64,000 nucleotides of DNA from Promerops cafer (taxonomy: Eukaryota > Chordata > Aves > Passeriformes > Nectariniidae): assembly GCA_013398275.1 (NCBI GenBank), contig VZSE01011604.1, forward strand, positions 697,695 to 761,694, written 5' to 3'. The translations under genes and the position numbers were made by a program. Position 1 is the stretch's first letter; every line of letters begins with the position of its first letter. Under the pieces are notes generated by a model. It saw only the letters and a list, made by a program, of their open reading frames with translations. It made no database searches and had not been told where the DNA came from. Positions 13,801-25,836 of the stretch are shown here, in pieces.

Positions 13801-13874
13801 TTGGTTAAGGGTTATCTGGTTTGACTTAATGATTTTAAAGGTCTTTTCCAAACTAAATGATTCTATGATTCTAA
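13801..13874 (+). mobile_element. CR1 LINE, 3' terminal remnant
   Basis: The segment reads like the last ~70 bases of a bird CR1 element: a diverged GGTT.GACTTAATGATTTTAAAGGTC, TTTTCCAAAC, then AATGATTCTATGATTCT at the end. The ATTCTATG-type octamer repeat is the hallmark of the CR1 3' end and stands in place of a poly-A tail. Everything upstream is missing or too diverged to see, consistent with the extreme 5' truncation usual for CR1 copies. Confidence 0.72.
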
Positions 13875-16218
13875 ATCAATAAATCATTTTAGAGCAGAGC
13901 AGGAAAAATATAATACTTAGGATCTGAACTGTTATGTGATCAGTTTGACAGACAAAGATTATCTTGTATAATTAAAATTGTAAAATGTGGTGAAATTGGT
14001 TGAAAAGCTAAAGATAAACTTTTTATAGTTGTTACTGACCCAGAACCATTAACTTCATTACAACTATCCCAATTTAGATCCTCATTTTCTTTAATATTCA
14101 TGATACATTTGTTTTAACTGCCAGCAGTGCTCAAAGGATAAACAACAAATTCGATACACAGTTGAACAACAGTGCTCCTGTTCCCCCAGATAGATACTTT
14201 TTTCTAACATTGTCACTAATTTTAAAACATTTTTCTGTTTTCTCTTAAACTCTCTTACTTTGTGGTAGTGAATTAGGTGATGTAGTTTTGCATATGAGCT
14301 TCCTCAGCACTGAATCACAAATCTTTCATGGAAGAGTGCTTTCCTATAAAGAAGAAAGTTGGGCTTCAGTGGTTTACAACAATCATTTAAAGAACTTTTA
14401 AACCTTGGCTTATTCACTAGTGCAAACTACATTTTCCAGTTAAGAGAGAGCATCTACGGAGAGAAGACAGTGATGTTTGTAGCCATCTGAAAATACTTCT
14501 TTCCTCATTCTGTGTGTAACATGGAACTGTGTGTGAACAGTTTTACATGACCTGAAAAGCTTTCCACAGTACAGAATTAAAGAACAGCTGCAGAAACGAC
14601 TCAGAAACTTCTTTGTGTGGTGTTCTTTCATTTGATCTGAAACCTGCAAATCTCCTTTTTTCTTTTAATCTGACAGAGGAGGATTTTTTGCTGTAGGATA
14701 ATCTGTCACTCTCTCAAAAAGATCATGTTCTGGGAAGTCAATGGGAGTTTTGGATTTGGCCTCAGAGAGGGACTGCTCTGCATTTGTCTTATCCTATAAC
14801 TCATAGGACCACATTTGGAAATGCAGCAAGTAGACACTCCAGTCTGGGTTTCCCACAGATTTGCATGTCTGTGGCTACTGATCAGCTGCTCAGCTCTTCT
14901 GACTTCAAGCCCTGAGAAATGAGACACAGTCTAATGGACCTCAGTGCTTGCTGATCAGGACTGCTTTCTCTGTGGGATCGCAGTATGTGCCCAGTGGTTA
15001 GACTCAACCAGTAATACCCTCTGCTTGCACTGAAAGGACATGGGAAGAATGTATGCATGCCTGTAAGGAGGGAAGAGTAGTAGGTGGGGGTCAGTGGCTA
15101 AAGAAGAATCCTGAAAATAGACTGAGCAGTCTTTTTCATTGATTCAAATGACTCACACAACTAATTTCATGTAGAATATTTTATTACTTTCTGAGAGAAA
15201 ATTAAAGGAAAACAAGAAGAAAGCACGCTTTTTCATAGTAGATATAAAAGTATTCTGAGAGTTTCTCACACCATATACTCTCATAATTTCTGATACTGAA
15301 GATAAGGGACAGATAACTTAAACTGGAAATGGGACATTTATTTCCAATAAGAGCATTTATTTAACATGAAAGTACACTGAAGAGTAGTTCTTTGCCAATG
15401 TTTTCAAACCTGCTGCTTAGGACCAGACACTTTTGTGAAAACTGAACTCCAAAGGCTGAACCCCTTATCATCTCTGAAGAGCTTTTGGAAAAGGTGAGGA
15501 ATAACTTACATGTTGCATTAAAAGTTCTGGAGGAATATATTTATAGAAATAACTATTGATAATTAGCAGCCTATGACCACTTTAATGTGACAGTGTGTCT
15601 AATAGCTCATTCACATGTATTGCCCCTCCAGTATCTTCAGTTATACATGATTCTTTTTAACAACAAATAGTGAGACAACATTCAGAGTTCACTTCATGCT
15701 ACTTTAATGCTACGTTCATGCTACTTTCACTTCGCATCTACTTTCTTGATGGACTACCACCACAGTGACTTCCTGATGCCACAGAACCATAAATGAGCAA
15801 TTCTCATCCTTTGCATAGCATGCTGAAAAGGCATGAGGAATCCTTTGAATGGCTAGCCTCAGCTGAAAGAGAAAGATGATTAGGAAGACAGACATTTTGT
15901 TCCAAACAACAACACATATTGATTGTAGGCGTTGGGACTTGGCTGCAAACAAGGATTCTCTTTTGTTTTATTGTGTTTGACAGTAGTAGAATTTAAAAAG
16001 TCATTACTTGATGATTTTTTACTTTTTTTTTCTGAATGCTCTCTGCTCATGTAGTGGCTAGATAACAAGTAAAGGGAGTCTTGTTTGCACTAGTTTAATA
16101 ATAACTGCTTCCCAAGATAAGAATTTTTTAGAAGAAACTCTATAGTGACAGCATCAACTTCATTTGCCAATGAATTAATCCTCCCAGCACCACAGATTGC
16201 AGTTTTACCAGTAGAAGG
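13875..16218. other. AT-rich non-coding stretch, no gene seen
   Basis: No credible exon. The frames at 14440-14649, 14706-14927 and 15716-15952 (all minus) are short and unmatched. The block contains one small tandem duplication at 15693-15727. Confidence 0.6.
15693..15727. repeat. 22-bp-period partial tandem duplication
   Basis: TTCATGCTACTTT occurs at 15693 and again at 15715, with a related ATGCTAC between them. This gives about 1.6 copies of a 22-bp unit. It looks like a local slippage duplication. Confidence 0.85.
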
Positions 16219-16299
16219 TGTTAAGATCTGATTATTAGAGATGTCTCTGCCTGAATTAAAGTGCAAACGAGACCATATGCCAAAGTCAATGGTATGGAT

Positions 16300-16305
16300 T
16301 TTATT
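16300..16305 (-). promoter_or_regulatory. AATAAA polyadenylation signal of the minus-strand LTR
   Basis: On the minus strand the sequence is GTTAAATAAAATCC, followed by a T/G-containing stretch with GGTCTCGTTTGC. Its spacing from the TATA box matches a short R region. Confidence 0.5.
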
Positions 16306-16490
16306 TAACGGTAAATGTGAGGTAGAGACACAGAAAGTAATAGAAAAGAGAGGGAGGGAGGACAGAAGGAGAGAGATCAAGCACAAAACAGTCACCCCTT
16401 GTGGAGCCAGCGTCATCCTTTTGGTCCTTCTTCACCCTGGTCTTCTCAATGGAGGTGGGGTCCCTGAGTCATTCTTCTGAGAGTACCACC

Positions 16491-16496
16491 TTTATA
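16491..16496 (-). promoter_or_regulatory. TATA box of the minus-strand LTR
   Basis: On the minus strand the sequence is ATTGTATAAAGG, a good core promoter TATA element in the expected U3 position. If the LTR is still active as a promoter, transcription would run leftwards towards lower coordinates. Confidence 0.5.
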
Positions 16497-16687
16497 CAAT
16501 CCAAGTTCCAGGTATCAGCAGGGTGGTCACAGGTGCCACTCCCGTAACTTGGGGTGGTATGTGTATGAGCAGTTGCTTCCTTTATCACAGTTTGCCACAG
16601 TGGAAATTTTTGTCTGGATACATTAAACAGGATGTGCTGATCAAATTTCACCTCCATCACACCTGGAATTAGCACCACCCTTTCACA

Positions 16688-19600
16688 AATTTCTCCTTAT
16701 CTTACAGCAAATTCTTTCTGTGGTCTTGATTGCATTTGAGACAGGCAACTGCTCTTCAAGTCCTTACAGAAGGAACAGAAAGTATGATTAATTGCAAGAG
16801 TAAACACTGTTTTCTGTCGTGATTTATTTTTTGATACTGCATATACCAAAAATATATTAACACATTTCATTGTCCAAAATTCTCCTTGAAAAGTGTCTTA
16901 AAAACAATGTTTTTCTACAAAGATATTTCTCAAAGATGACAAAGCAAAAATATCATCTATACAATTAGATAAACTGCACAAGACTACTCAGACTCAGCTT
17001 CAGCGATGCCAGAGACAGCAGCAGCTGCCAACTCAGGCACGACATGTCCAGGTCATTCAACTATAAATCATTTACATCCATTTCAGGAAAGACCAATATA
17101 TCTTAGAAATAGCAGTTCAATTCACAGAAAGGACTACAACTCATTAGTTCATGATATTTTTAAAAGTACTACCAAAGTCTTGTCTGACCGTTGGATTTTT
17201 TTTCTCTTTCAATTGTTAATAAGTGATTGCAATTTGAGCATTACTTCCTCATTTCAGATTTATGCAGCATCACGTTACAGAATCCATTTCATATGAGGAA
17301 GGAGATACAGACTCAGCTTCTTCTTTTCATATTTGTATCTCACTGAAATCTAGCACCCATCAGGGGATTAGTTCTTATGCTTTCTGAACACAGATATCTT
17401 TTTTTCCCATGACCAACTGATTGATTAGCTAAGATACCTGTCTCCCTGCTGTGTAGCATTAAAGCATATAAATGTACATGGATACTCATGAATTTGTAAA
17501 AGATTACAGAATAAATGAGTTGGATAGATTGCATGGATATATCAGACACGATGAAAAATTAACAAAGGGTTATATCATATTGCCCTACTCACTGCTACAG
17601 TCCAGGATCCCCACAATGTTTACTGTGGCCGACAAAGTATTGGCATGTTGGTGGCCAGAAATAGATGCAGACATCAGTGATGCTGGATTTAATCACATTC
17701 ATTTATTTCCTAGCAATTTAATCTGCAAAGTCCCACGGTGCCAAGTTGCCCTCCCTAGTTTTTAAACTACTGGAAGATGTGAGGCCATTTATTGGTACCA
17801 GCAATTGCAAGTGCACATCAGGCACTTCTACTTTACATTGACAAGAAACACTGACTGCATCATTTCCCAGCAATAGCACCAGGTGTAACTGCTAGAAAAT
17901 GGAAGGGAAATAATTGATGAAGGGTGAGCATTGTCAAAAAATAGATTAAACAGTTGTACAGGAAGAAATAAGAAAATAACTTTTCCATTAGCTTCAAAAC
18001 TTCTTTGAGACAAAAAGGGATTTAAAAAAGAAACAAAAACCATACATAGATACGTGTTCAATTAATGTGCCTGTATACCTGTATCTAAATATACATATAC
18101 TTTAATATGTCTATATCTATATCTATATGTATAAGCAAATCATTATTTGATTATTAAAACAATTGTCTACTTAAATGATATTTCAAAGTCACTATCTTAT
18201 TTCTATTATCCATTTCAGTTTTTCAGTGTTTGGAAATTCTCTGGGAAGATGTCATAATAGAATTAAATTCATTATCTGTTATGAAGATAAAGAAATAACA
18301 GTTTAGAAATAGTGATCAAGCATAACTATATATGTAATTAAAATAGTCTCCTTAAAACTATGATCAAAGACCTTATCATCAGCTACTAAGGAAGAACACT
18401 TTGAACCTGATTATAAAAGCTATTTTATATATATATATATATATGTATGTAGTCAAACAAGCACAAATATAGTAATTTTATAACATGTTTCTAGTAATTG
18501 AAAAACCTAGGATATTTGAATTAAATGTTCCTTAGTGTGAGCTGGTTCACTTTCCCATTACTTGTAACATTTAATCAGAAAGCTATATTTTCCATGAAAA
18601 TGTTAAAACACATATTTCTGTCTGAAAGGATGAAAATGTTACTTTAAACTTTTAATGGCATCAATATTTAAGATTTAATCTTCCTTAACTTGTGTTTTTC
18701 ATCCCTGCTCTTCTTTTCCACTTCTCTTATTAAATCAGTGTCACTGTCATGCTTATAATGCTTAAAAATATTACAAGGAGATTGTAAGAAAATTTATCTG
18801 TCAGCATATGAATATAGAACTTATTATCAGCAGAGCATGTTGGAGAATGCAGTTTCAGTTTATGACAAACTTAAGCATTTCAAAGTTCCTCTCTAAGTGG
18901 GAAATTTTCTAAAAGAAAGTCTGCAGAGGAATTTCTCAAGACAACACAAGTTATGATGAAGCAGGTCTCACTTTTCAGGCTGAACCACTTTCTACTTGAA
19001 CCACTGAACAAGTCCTTGCACTAAGACTCTACCCTAACCCTTTTTGGCTCCAAGACCAAGCACAAATCCTTTCACTAACAATTCTTTGCTAAAATCAGTG
19101 CATGAAATAAGTTCAGACTCAGGTAGGGAAAGGTATGGGTTCTTCTCAAGAAATAGTTTTGAATTGTAGTAACAAGATTTGTTTTTCCAAATTTCAGAAA
19201 TAATAATTTTTTTTGGTCACAATATTGATTTATGAAAATAAATATAAATTTTGAATTGCATCAATTTAAAAACAGAAATAAAATGCTTAAAATAAAACCT
19301 GCAAAACTCTTAACCAACATTACTTCATCTGTGTTTATACAGGAACGGATGTACATGGTTAAGGAGAGATGTCCAGTGCAAATGGGAAGCTGGGATATCC
19401 CCATCAGAAATGGCAAACGTTCTCCTAGGAGCCCTGCAGGCTTCTGGAAATGCACATAGAAACCAGGAGCCTCTAATAGCAGCTAGACTTCTCCCTAGCA
19501 GGATGCAATTTGCTCTTCCTCCACACCCCTCCCACAACCACACCCCCATTTAATTTAAGCCTGTAGCTAGGATGGATACTCAGTTTATCTTACAACCAGC

Positions 19601-20297
19601 TTGAGGTTGTTAATGTGACCTTCAGCCTGGTGTTTCTGTGATCCCACTGCTTGTTCAATTTTGTTAAGATGTCAAAACTCATAACAGATAGTGTAATTGT
19701 TGAGATTGTCATAGGAGACAGCTAAAGATTCTAGAGGAAAAATACTGGCAGGAGGAAACAAGGATCAGAAGTTTACAACTTTGCAACACTGAGAATGAGC
19801 CAACTTCAAGGCACAACAAAAATCACATTTCTGATCCCTGAGGACTATCTGACCAACAAAGACTTTTTGGTTCTGGAAGGGGTGAGAATATTTATGCTTC
19901 AGCTGGTAGTTGATCAGCTCTAGTTGCTTTCTGTGTATATTAGCCAGAAAGAAAACCAATTGATTTCTGCTTTCAAATTGCACATCTTCTTGTAGAGCCT
20001 CTATCTATGTAGTAAAAGTTGTCAGAGGTTACTGTAGGATCCTAAAACTGTATTTCAGCATTTCAAAAGCCTGCATTTCAGATGAATCAAACATTTTAAC
20101 TTCTCATTGATTTCAGTAAGTAGAAAAATGCATTGGTTTTTGAGCTCAGCAATGAAAAGGAATGAGCAAAATATTTAGATATGCGGCTTTGAAAAGATTA
20201 ATTGTGAAACCTGAGTTAGTAATTCAGATTCATCTTAATGAGGCTAAAAATTGAAGAATAAATTTGCAGAATTTCTCCCATAGCTTTGGTCCTGGTC
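16688..20297. other. AT-rich non-coding stretch, no gene seen
   Basis: The frames at 17006-17296 and 17472-17765 (96 and 97 codons, plus strand) lack any domain or splice context. The block contains TATATC units near 18107-18130 and a (TA)n tract at 18425-18444. Nothing else was recognised. Confidence 0.6.
18425..18444. repeat. (TA)n microsatellite
   Basis: About ten TA units followed by GTATGTAG. Related TATATC units lie 300 bp upstream at about 18107-18130. Confidence 0.92.
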
Positions 20298-20356
20298 AAT
20301 ATTTGGACTTTGTGATCTTAGAGGTTTTTTCCAGCCTTAATGATTCTATGATTCAG
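20298..20356 (+). mobile_element. CR1 LINE, 3' terminal remnant
   Basis: The pattern is TTTGGACTTTGTGATCTTAG, AGGTTTTTTCCAGCCTTAA, then TGATTCTATGATTC. It corresponds to the CR1 terminus (GGACT..ATGATCTT.GAGGTCTTTTCCAACC, then the octamer repeats). Only about 60 bases can be recognised. Confidence 0.7.
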
Positions 20357-21763
20357 TAATCTAATGCCAGAATAAAACCAAATTTAAGAAAATGTAACTG
20401 AAAAGGTAATTTTGGTATAAAATTAGTAAGCAATTTAAAAAGTAAATTAATTCAAAATGTAACAAAACAGTAGGAAATTGACAATGTAACTTACACATTT
20501 CATAATTTTCTTTCATATGTAAAAGCAAAAGTGGTTCTATGAAAAAGATTTGTAGAGGGCTTGGAGGGCATTTGTGGCAAGACACTGAAGTAGTAGTTTC
20601 AAATGCTGGATTAGTTATTTGAGAAGGAAAGTGGCTTTAATGATCCACTGTTTCCACAAGATAATTGTCTGGTCAATATGGTTCTGTCCCAAAATAATCC
20701 TCATTCACTTTAATGTCACCTATAGGAGCCTAGTACAATTGGAAATATTGGCTAGAGCAGAGGCCATTATGCCAAGATATAGGCTATGAAATGTAGCAAG
20801 AATTGACTTGTATCCTCCTGCTTGGCTTTGTATGAATAATGGTCAAATGCACTCTAACACAGCACACTCACACTGCTCATGGTGTCTGCTCTGTGTACAT
20901 CTGGCTGTTACTGATCTTTTTTTCATCTGTGCCACAATGAAAATTGGAAAAAGGTGTAAACATGAATATATTAAATAATGCAAATATAATAAATTTCAAG
21001 GAAAAAAAAAAAATGTGAGAAGACCAGTTTGAAAAGTAGCATTCTTTTCTTGCTCCTGCTATTTAATGGTGCCTGAAGTATTTCAGGGTGTATTTCAGCT
21101 CAAAGTGTGGTGTGTAGGGACAAAGTAAAAGCAGCTAGAAACAGACAGAATCTAAACTATTATCAAGACATATTCATGCAATTTTCATGCTCAAATTCTT
21201 TTCAAACAGTTATTTGCAAATATCATGTAATGTACCTGCTGAAAAGTACCTTAATTTTTCTAATTTATTGTCAGAACATTTATACATTTTGTGATGCTTT
21301 GTGGCTTTGTTTTTCTTTTGGAATTTTCAAAAAATGCATTAATCACTCATTAAAACATGACATGGATGAAGGCTATAAAGGTTTCTCTGTCCATCACTGT
21401 CTATAGAAATAAAAAAATACATACTGACAAAAAAGGCTTTACCTTTTGTCTCATACTTTTAAATCTTCATTTTCTTTCCAGTATTTTATTTTCCCCCTTT
21501 CCCCTTTCTGATTCAGACAGTCTGAATACTTCCCAGTAATACACACTCTCAGTGAGATTTATCAGATCAACATGCTTCAATAATTTCAACTTTCATTGAA
21601 TTTGTCAGGATAGGGGAGCCTAAAAAAGATTGTTTCTGGTTTAAACTTATGTAATCACTCATGCAATGATGTTTCTATTAGAATTTTGTTGTATAGAACT
21701 CTTAATTTATTTAAGAGTTTCAGCATATCTTTCTGTAATATAGAGGCATTGATAAGGCAGCCT

Positions 21764-21789
21764 TAGCTGTAGGTTCTAGCCTACAGCTA
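21764..21789. repeat. Perfect 10-bp inverted repeat
   Basis: TAGCTGTAGG at 21764-21773 is perfectly complementary to CCTACAGCTA at 21780-21789, with six bases between. A second pair, CAGCATA (21721-21727) and TATGCTG (21806-21812), encloses it. The distances on the two sides differ, so a continuous long stem is not formed. Confidence 0.88.
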
Positions 21790-22519
21790 TATTTCTAGCT
21801 AATTGTATGCTGAAAAAATGAATACATAATGCATTCTTCCTACTGTATGTCAATCTCTAGTTAACTTTCTCCTGACACTTGTGAGAATGAGATTGTTTAG
21901 AACTAAGAGTCTCTTAAATAGGAGAAATCCCAAATATACTTTAGTGTGACATGTACAAGTTCTCACTTAGCAGTTCAAGAGAATTTCGATTCTGTATCAC
22001 AGAATCACCACTGATGACATCTTGCAGGATAATTTGATGGTTAGATTGCAGAGATTTCTCTCTTCTTAGTTCCTTAGATTTAGCTACATTTTCTTTAGTT
22101 GGTTGGTTTGTATTTTCCATAGTTAATAGTACAAATAAACATGAAAACAGAATTCTATTGTTAATGCTTAAAATACACCTGCTACTAGGCTGCTATAACT
22201 CCAGGAAGTAATTTTTTCCCTAAGTATCAATCTGTATTTTAGAATAAAACTCACTGTATGTCACATTTGATTTTTGTGTGATTAGGATGACCTTTGTTCA
22301 GCATAGATCAAAGTGTAGGAAAATATGCATTTGAGATAATAAATTACACCATATATTGTATATTATGCATAAATATAATATTGGCTCATTTATTAATGCA
22401 TGAAAAGGCTAAATGGAATATACTGAAACATTTTAAGAGTTTAAAATTATATTGATAATATTGCTTTGGAAGTCCTGATGGTAAAGGAATGTGAAAGCTC
22501 CTTTATGGGTGAATTAATA

Positions 22520-22533
22520 CCTTTAATTAAAGG
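22520..22533. repeat. 14-bp perfect palindrome with TAATTA core
   Basis: CCTTTAATTAAAGG is self-complementary and centred on a TAATTA homeodomain-type core. GAATTAAT just upstream and GATAATT just downstream add similar cores. It may be chance in AT-rich DNA. Confidence 0.85.
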
Positions 22534-22710
22534 GATAATTCGTGAGTGTGTACTTTGTCAGTTGACTATATGATAAACATTTGCCTCTCCTAATAATTTA
22601 CTTTTCTTAAATGACTTGCAAAAATGTATTTACTGCATATAATACTTCCATTCTGACTACTACATTGTGCATGATTTTGTATAGTACATGAAATATATTA
22701 GATTAGTATT

Positions 22711-22736
22711 AAAAAAACAAACAAACAAAACAAAAC
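22711..22736. repeat. A-rich (CAAA)n simple repeat
   Basis: Seven A followed by CAAACAAACAAAACAAAAC. Simple sequence with no element attached. Confidence 0.9.
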
Positions 22737-25700
22737 TTTCCACGTAGAATAGTTAAAGTTAGTATATTATCATTTACTTCCTTTGAGTAAAACAATACGC
22801 AAGTCTGTGTGACAGTGCTTGTGCATGAAATCACTAATCGATTTCCTTGTTTCTTCTTTTTTTTATTTTTTTTGCTGTTTGATTACAGGCAATCTTCATT
22901 TCTCACTTTAATTGAATTTGGTATTTTTATTTACTGCCATTAAAATATTGGAACTTATGATAATCATTCAGGTGGGGTGGGTTTGTTTGCTTGGGTTTGT
23001 ATATAGGGTATTTTCATGTTACAGATGATGGCAAATACTTATCAGTTTAAAAGTGTAAATGTCTGTTTCTCAGGAAAAGTCAGAGTAAGAACATTAAAAA
23101 TCTTGCTGTGATTAAAAATTCAGAACAAAATTCTAACATGGTGTACATGACTACTGGATGGATGAAATTAATCTTTACTCTAAAAATTCAGTATTGTCTA
23201 GTCTGCTTCCGTTGTCTTGAGTTAATGGAGAAAAAAAATTTCCATTTGGTGACTGTGCTTTTTCTTGTAGAATTCCTTGGGGCTGAGAGAGAGTACAACT
23301 CTGGAAGGTCTGTTTTTCTGTACCGACTTCAGTAGTTTTCAGTAGCAGTTTGTCAGATAATGAGACACATCCAAAATTTAACTTTTAGGCAGCTTTTGAA
23401 TAACAGACACATTGAATGCCTATTTTGATATTCATCTTCAAAAGCAAGTCCATTAAAATGTGCAATCTATCCTTCAATATCTCCCTTGAGCATACTTAAT
23501 CAGTTGAACTCTGCCCACAAATTTGGGAGAATCATTTCTTAAAAGCATGTCAGAGGACCTTTCATGTGATAGTTTTGTATTTAGAACCCAAGATATGAAA
23601 GCCCCAGGTAGAGAGCTTCGGGAGTGATAAAAGAAAAAGCAAGGCACTGCCCCCACAACCCAGCTGCTTTTAAATTCCTTTTAGGACATGTTGATATATA
23701 CATCTCCAAAGTCAGAAATGTTGGCTTCTCTCCCAGAGGTGTTTGTTCCATCACAACCTTTCCATGTATTAAATTCACATCATATCCTTTAAAAAAATAG
23801 CTAGTGGATTAATCTTCCCTGAGATAAACCATCTAATGGAAGAATCAAAGTAAGCTAGCTATCTAAACTAGTCAAAATTTTCTAAGTTTTGATATCTGCT
23901 CTCTGTCATGGCAATAGTCAGCTTGATGAAACTGAGTAAAAAACTCAAAATGGGATGATGCGCATGAAAACCAGATTGCATTTCACATTTCATTAGTATC
24001 CTATTTGCAAATGCTTGGACTTTAACTTGTAAGACAAGCAGCAAGATCATGCAAAATTGAATAAGTTGTAGAACAAAAACTTTAATTTTCACAGAATTAA
24101 AAAGATTACATTGGCATTACACTCAGAGCACATCAGTCTGAGAGCTGAATCCTTTGAAAAAATTCAAAGAGAAACTAACCAAAGGATGAAAAATACTATG
24201 AAAAATTAGTTGCGGAGAATGGGTATTTTACCTGGAGATCACAAACCAAAATATTGTGTATTGATTTGGTTCAATGTGGAATTTGGCATTGTATGTTTCT
24301 ACATAAACATATGAAGACAGGTGTAGGTGGGAGCATATATAACTCCCTCACCCACTTACTCAAAAACACATGTACACATACACACATTTCAATTATAGCT
24401 GTAATAAAAGATTACATATCTGCTCACTTCACTGACTCAAAATTAGACGGAAAAGAAGATCTTTGTCTCAGGGAAAAATAAAAATTCCCAGAAGTGAAAG
24501 CTGTAATATAGCTTGTCTGCTTTTCATCTTTTTGGACTGGTTTGCAAATGTTTGTTGAGAAATGAGAGATGATACTACCAAAACAAACAAAGAGTTCTGA
24601 CAGGATATAAAGCTTTATTACTTACACCTTTTCTTTCTTTTCTGTATATTTTCTGGACAAAAATAATAATTATCTGAAAGTGTCCCTAAATCCTGTGACA
24701 TAGTTTTGATTGAAACTCATGAGCTTCCACTCTACTTTTTTTCATTAAAGGCATGTAGTCCTTCAAGTGCTACTTGTCAGTATGGTGCTACAAACCTTTT
24801 TGGCACTCACGTTTACCAGGAGCATAATACATAATTAAAGAGAGCTGCTGTTCAGATGCCTGTCACATTCTCCTTGTATTCCGGTTCCTTGAAACCTACA
24901 TATCACTAGCAAATATATACTTTACAGCTTCTCATGAAAGCATCGGAGGTATACATTATGTTTTGGTAGGTGCTACAAAATAAAACTTAGAGCTGTAAAA
25001 ATAAGGAAAAACGTGCATAGAAGCCACACAACCAGACTTCAACTTTGGCAAAGTTGTAAAAAAACAACTTTGAAATCGATCTAATAATGTTTTCGTCATC
25101 TCTGCTGGCATACTCAGTAAGGGCAAGTCTATCAACTGAGAGATTCACAGATGTCAAAGTTATCCAACCAGGTGCTTATTACTAGAGCAGATGCTCTAAG
25201 TTAACAAGAGCAATGGAAGGTTTATGGCCCATTTTTATCTTGTTCACAAAAATAAATATAATCATGGACAGTGAGGCTCATGCAAACTGGTTTGTAAGAG
25301 ACTTAAAACAGAGCTTATGGAAACCCAAAAAAACCCCCTGAAACCTATACTGAGTAGGAAGCTGAGTATGCAAGCCACAAATCTTTGTGAAACTGCTTTG
25401 TGTGACTGCACAGAAAATACTTGTGTGAACCAAGTCGACTGTGTGTTGCACATGAATTGGCTTGTTATTGATGTGATTTGCTATACTGTTTGAAATGATA
25501 TTCAGACCATTTTCCAAAATGAAACTGTTCCTAACTAGAGAGATGAGTGGATAAAAATGAAAATCTGCAATATAAATGCAAGTTGCAAAGAACTATCAAA
25601 ATTAAGAGAAGCTTCTTACTAGGTGAAAGACATGAGAAATTTCCTAATTCTCTAATCATTCAAGTTGAGGTGGTGAACATCTTTCTGTAGGTAAAACAGC

Positions 25701-25802
25701 TTCATTTTTTGTACATTTTGGTTATTAATATTCTTACTGTCCATTTTGTCTTCTGTTACTTTGTGCTTTCAATAAATAATTATTTCCATAGTCTATGCTT
25801 TT

Positions 25803-25836
25803 TTCCCCTTCCCCTTGTGGGAAAGGGTAGGGGAAG
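25803..25836. repeat. Polypyrimidine/polypurine imperfect inverted repeat
   Basis: A CCCCTTCCCC-type arm is followed after GTGGG by an AAAGGGTAGGGGAA arm. The arms pair at about 12 of 14 positions. It could fold as a hairpin. Confidence 0.75.

Larger units (their letters stand above)
16219..16687 (-). mobile_element. Probable solo LTR of an endogenous retrovirus (minus strand)
   Basis: Read on the minus strand, the segment starts TGTGAAAGGG and ends CTTAACA, i.e. TGT...ACA termini, with a length of about 470 bp. Inside it lie a TATA box (TATAAA, 16491-16496), a C/T-rich stretch, and AATAAA (16300-16305) 186 bp downstream of the TATA box, so the U3-R-U5 order is intact. It is clearly more GC-rich than its flanks. 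I saw no retroviral genes next to it and no matching second LTR, so it is most likely a solo LTR left by recombination. The immediate flanks do not form an obvious target-site duplication, so the ends may be off by tens of bases. Family assignment (class III/ERVL-like or other) cannot be made from sequence reading alone. The overlapping short frames at 16090-16678 are incidental. Confidence 0.58.

Noticed and set aside
16090..16678. Several short frames on both strands near 16.3 kb
   Set aside because: They fall in or across the probable LTR, which is non-coding regulatory sequence and explains the raised GC content and fewer stops.
22001..22060. CR1 tail suggested by ATCACAGAATCACC
   Set aside because: Only about 13 bases resemble the CR1 end and nothing recognisable follows in either direction, so chance similarity is more likely.
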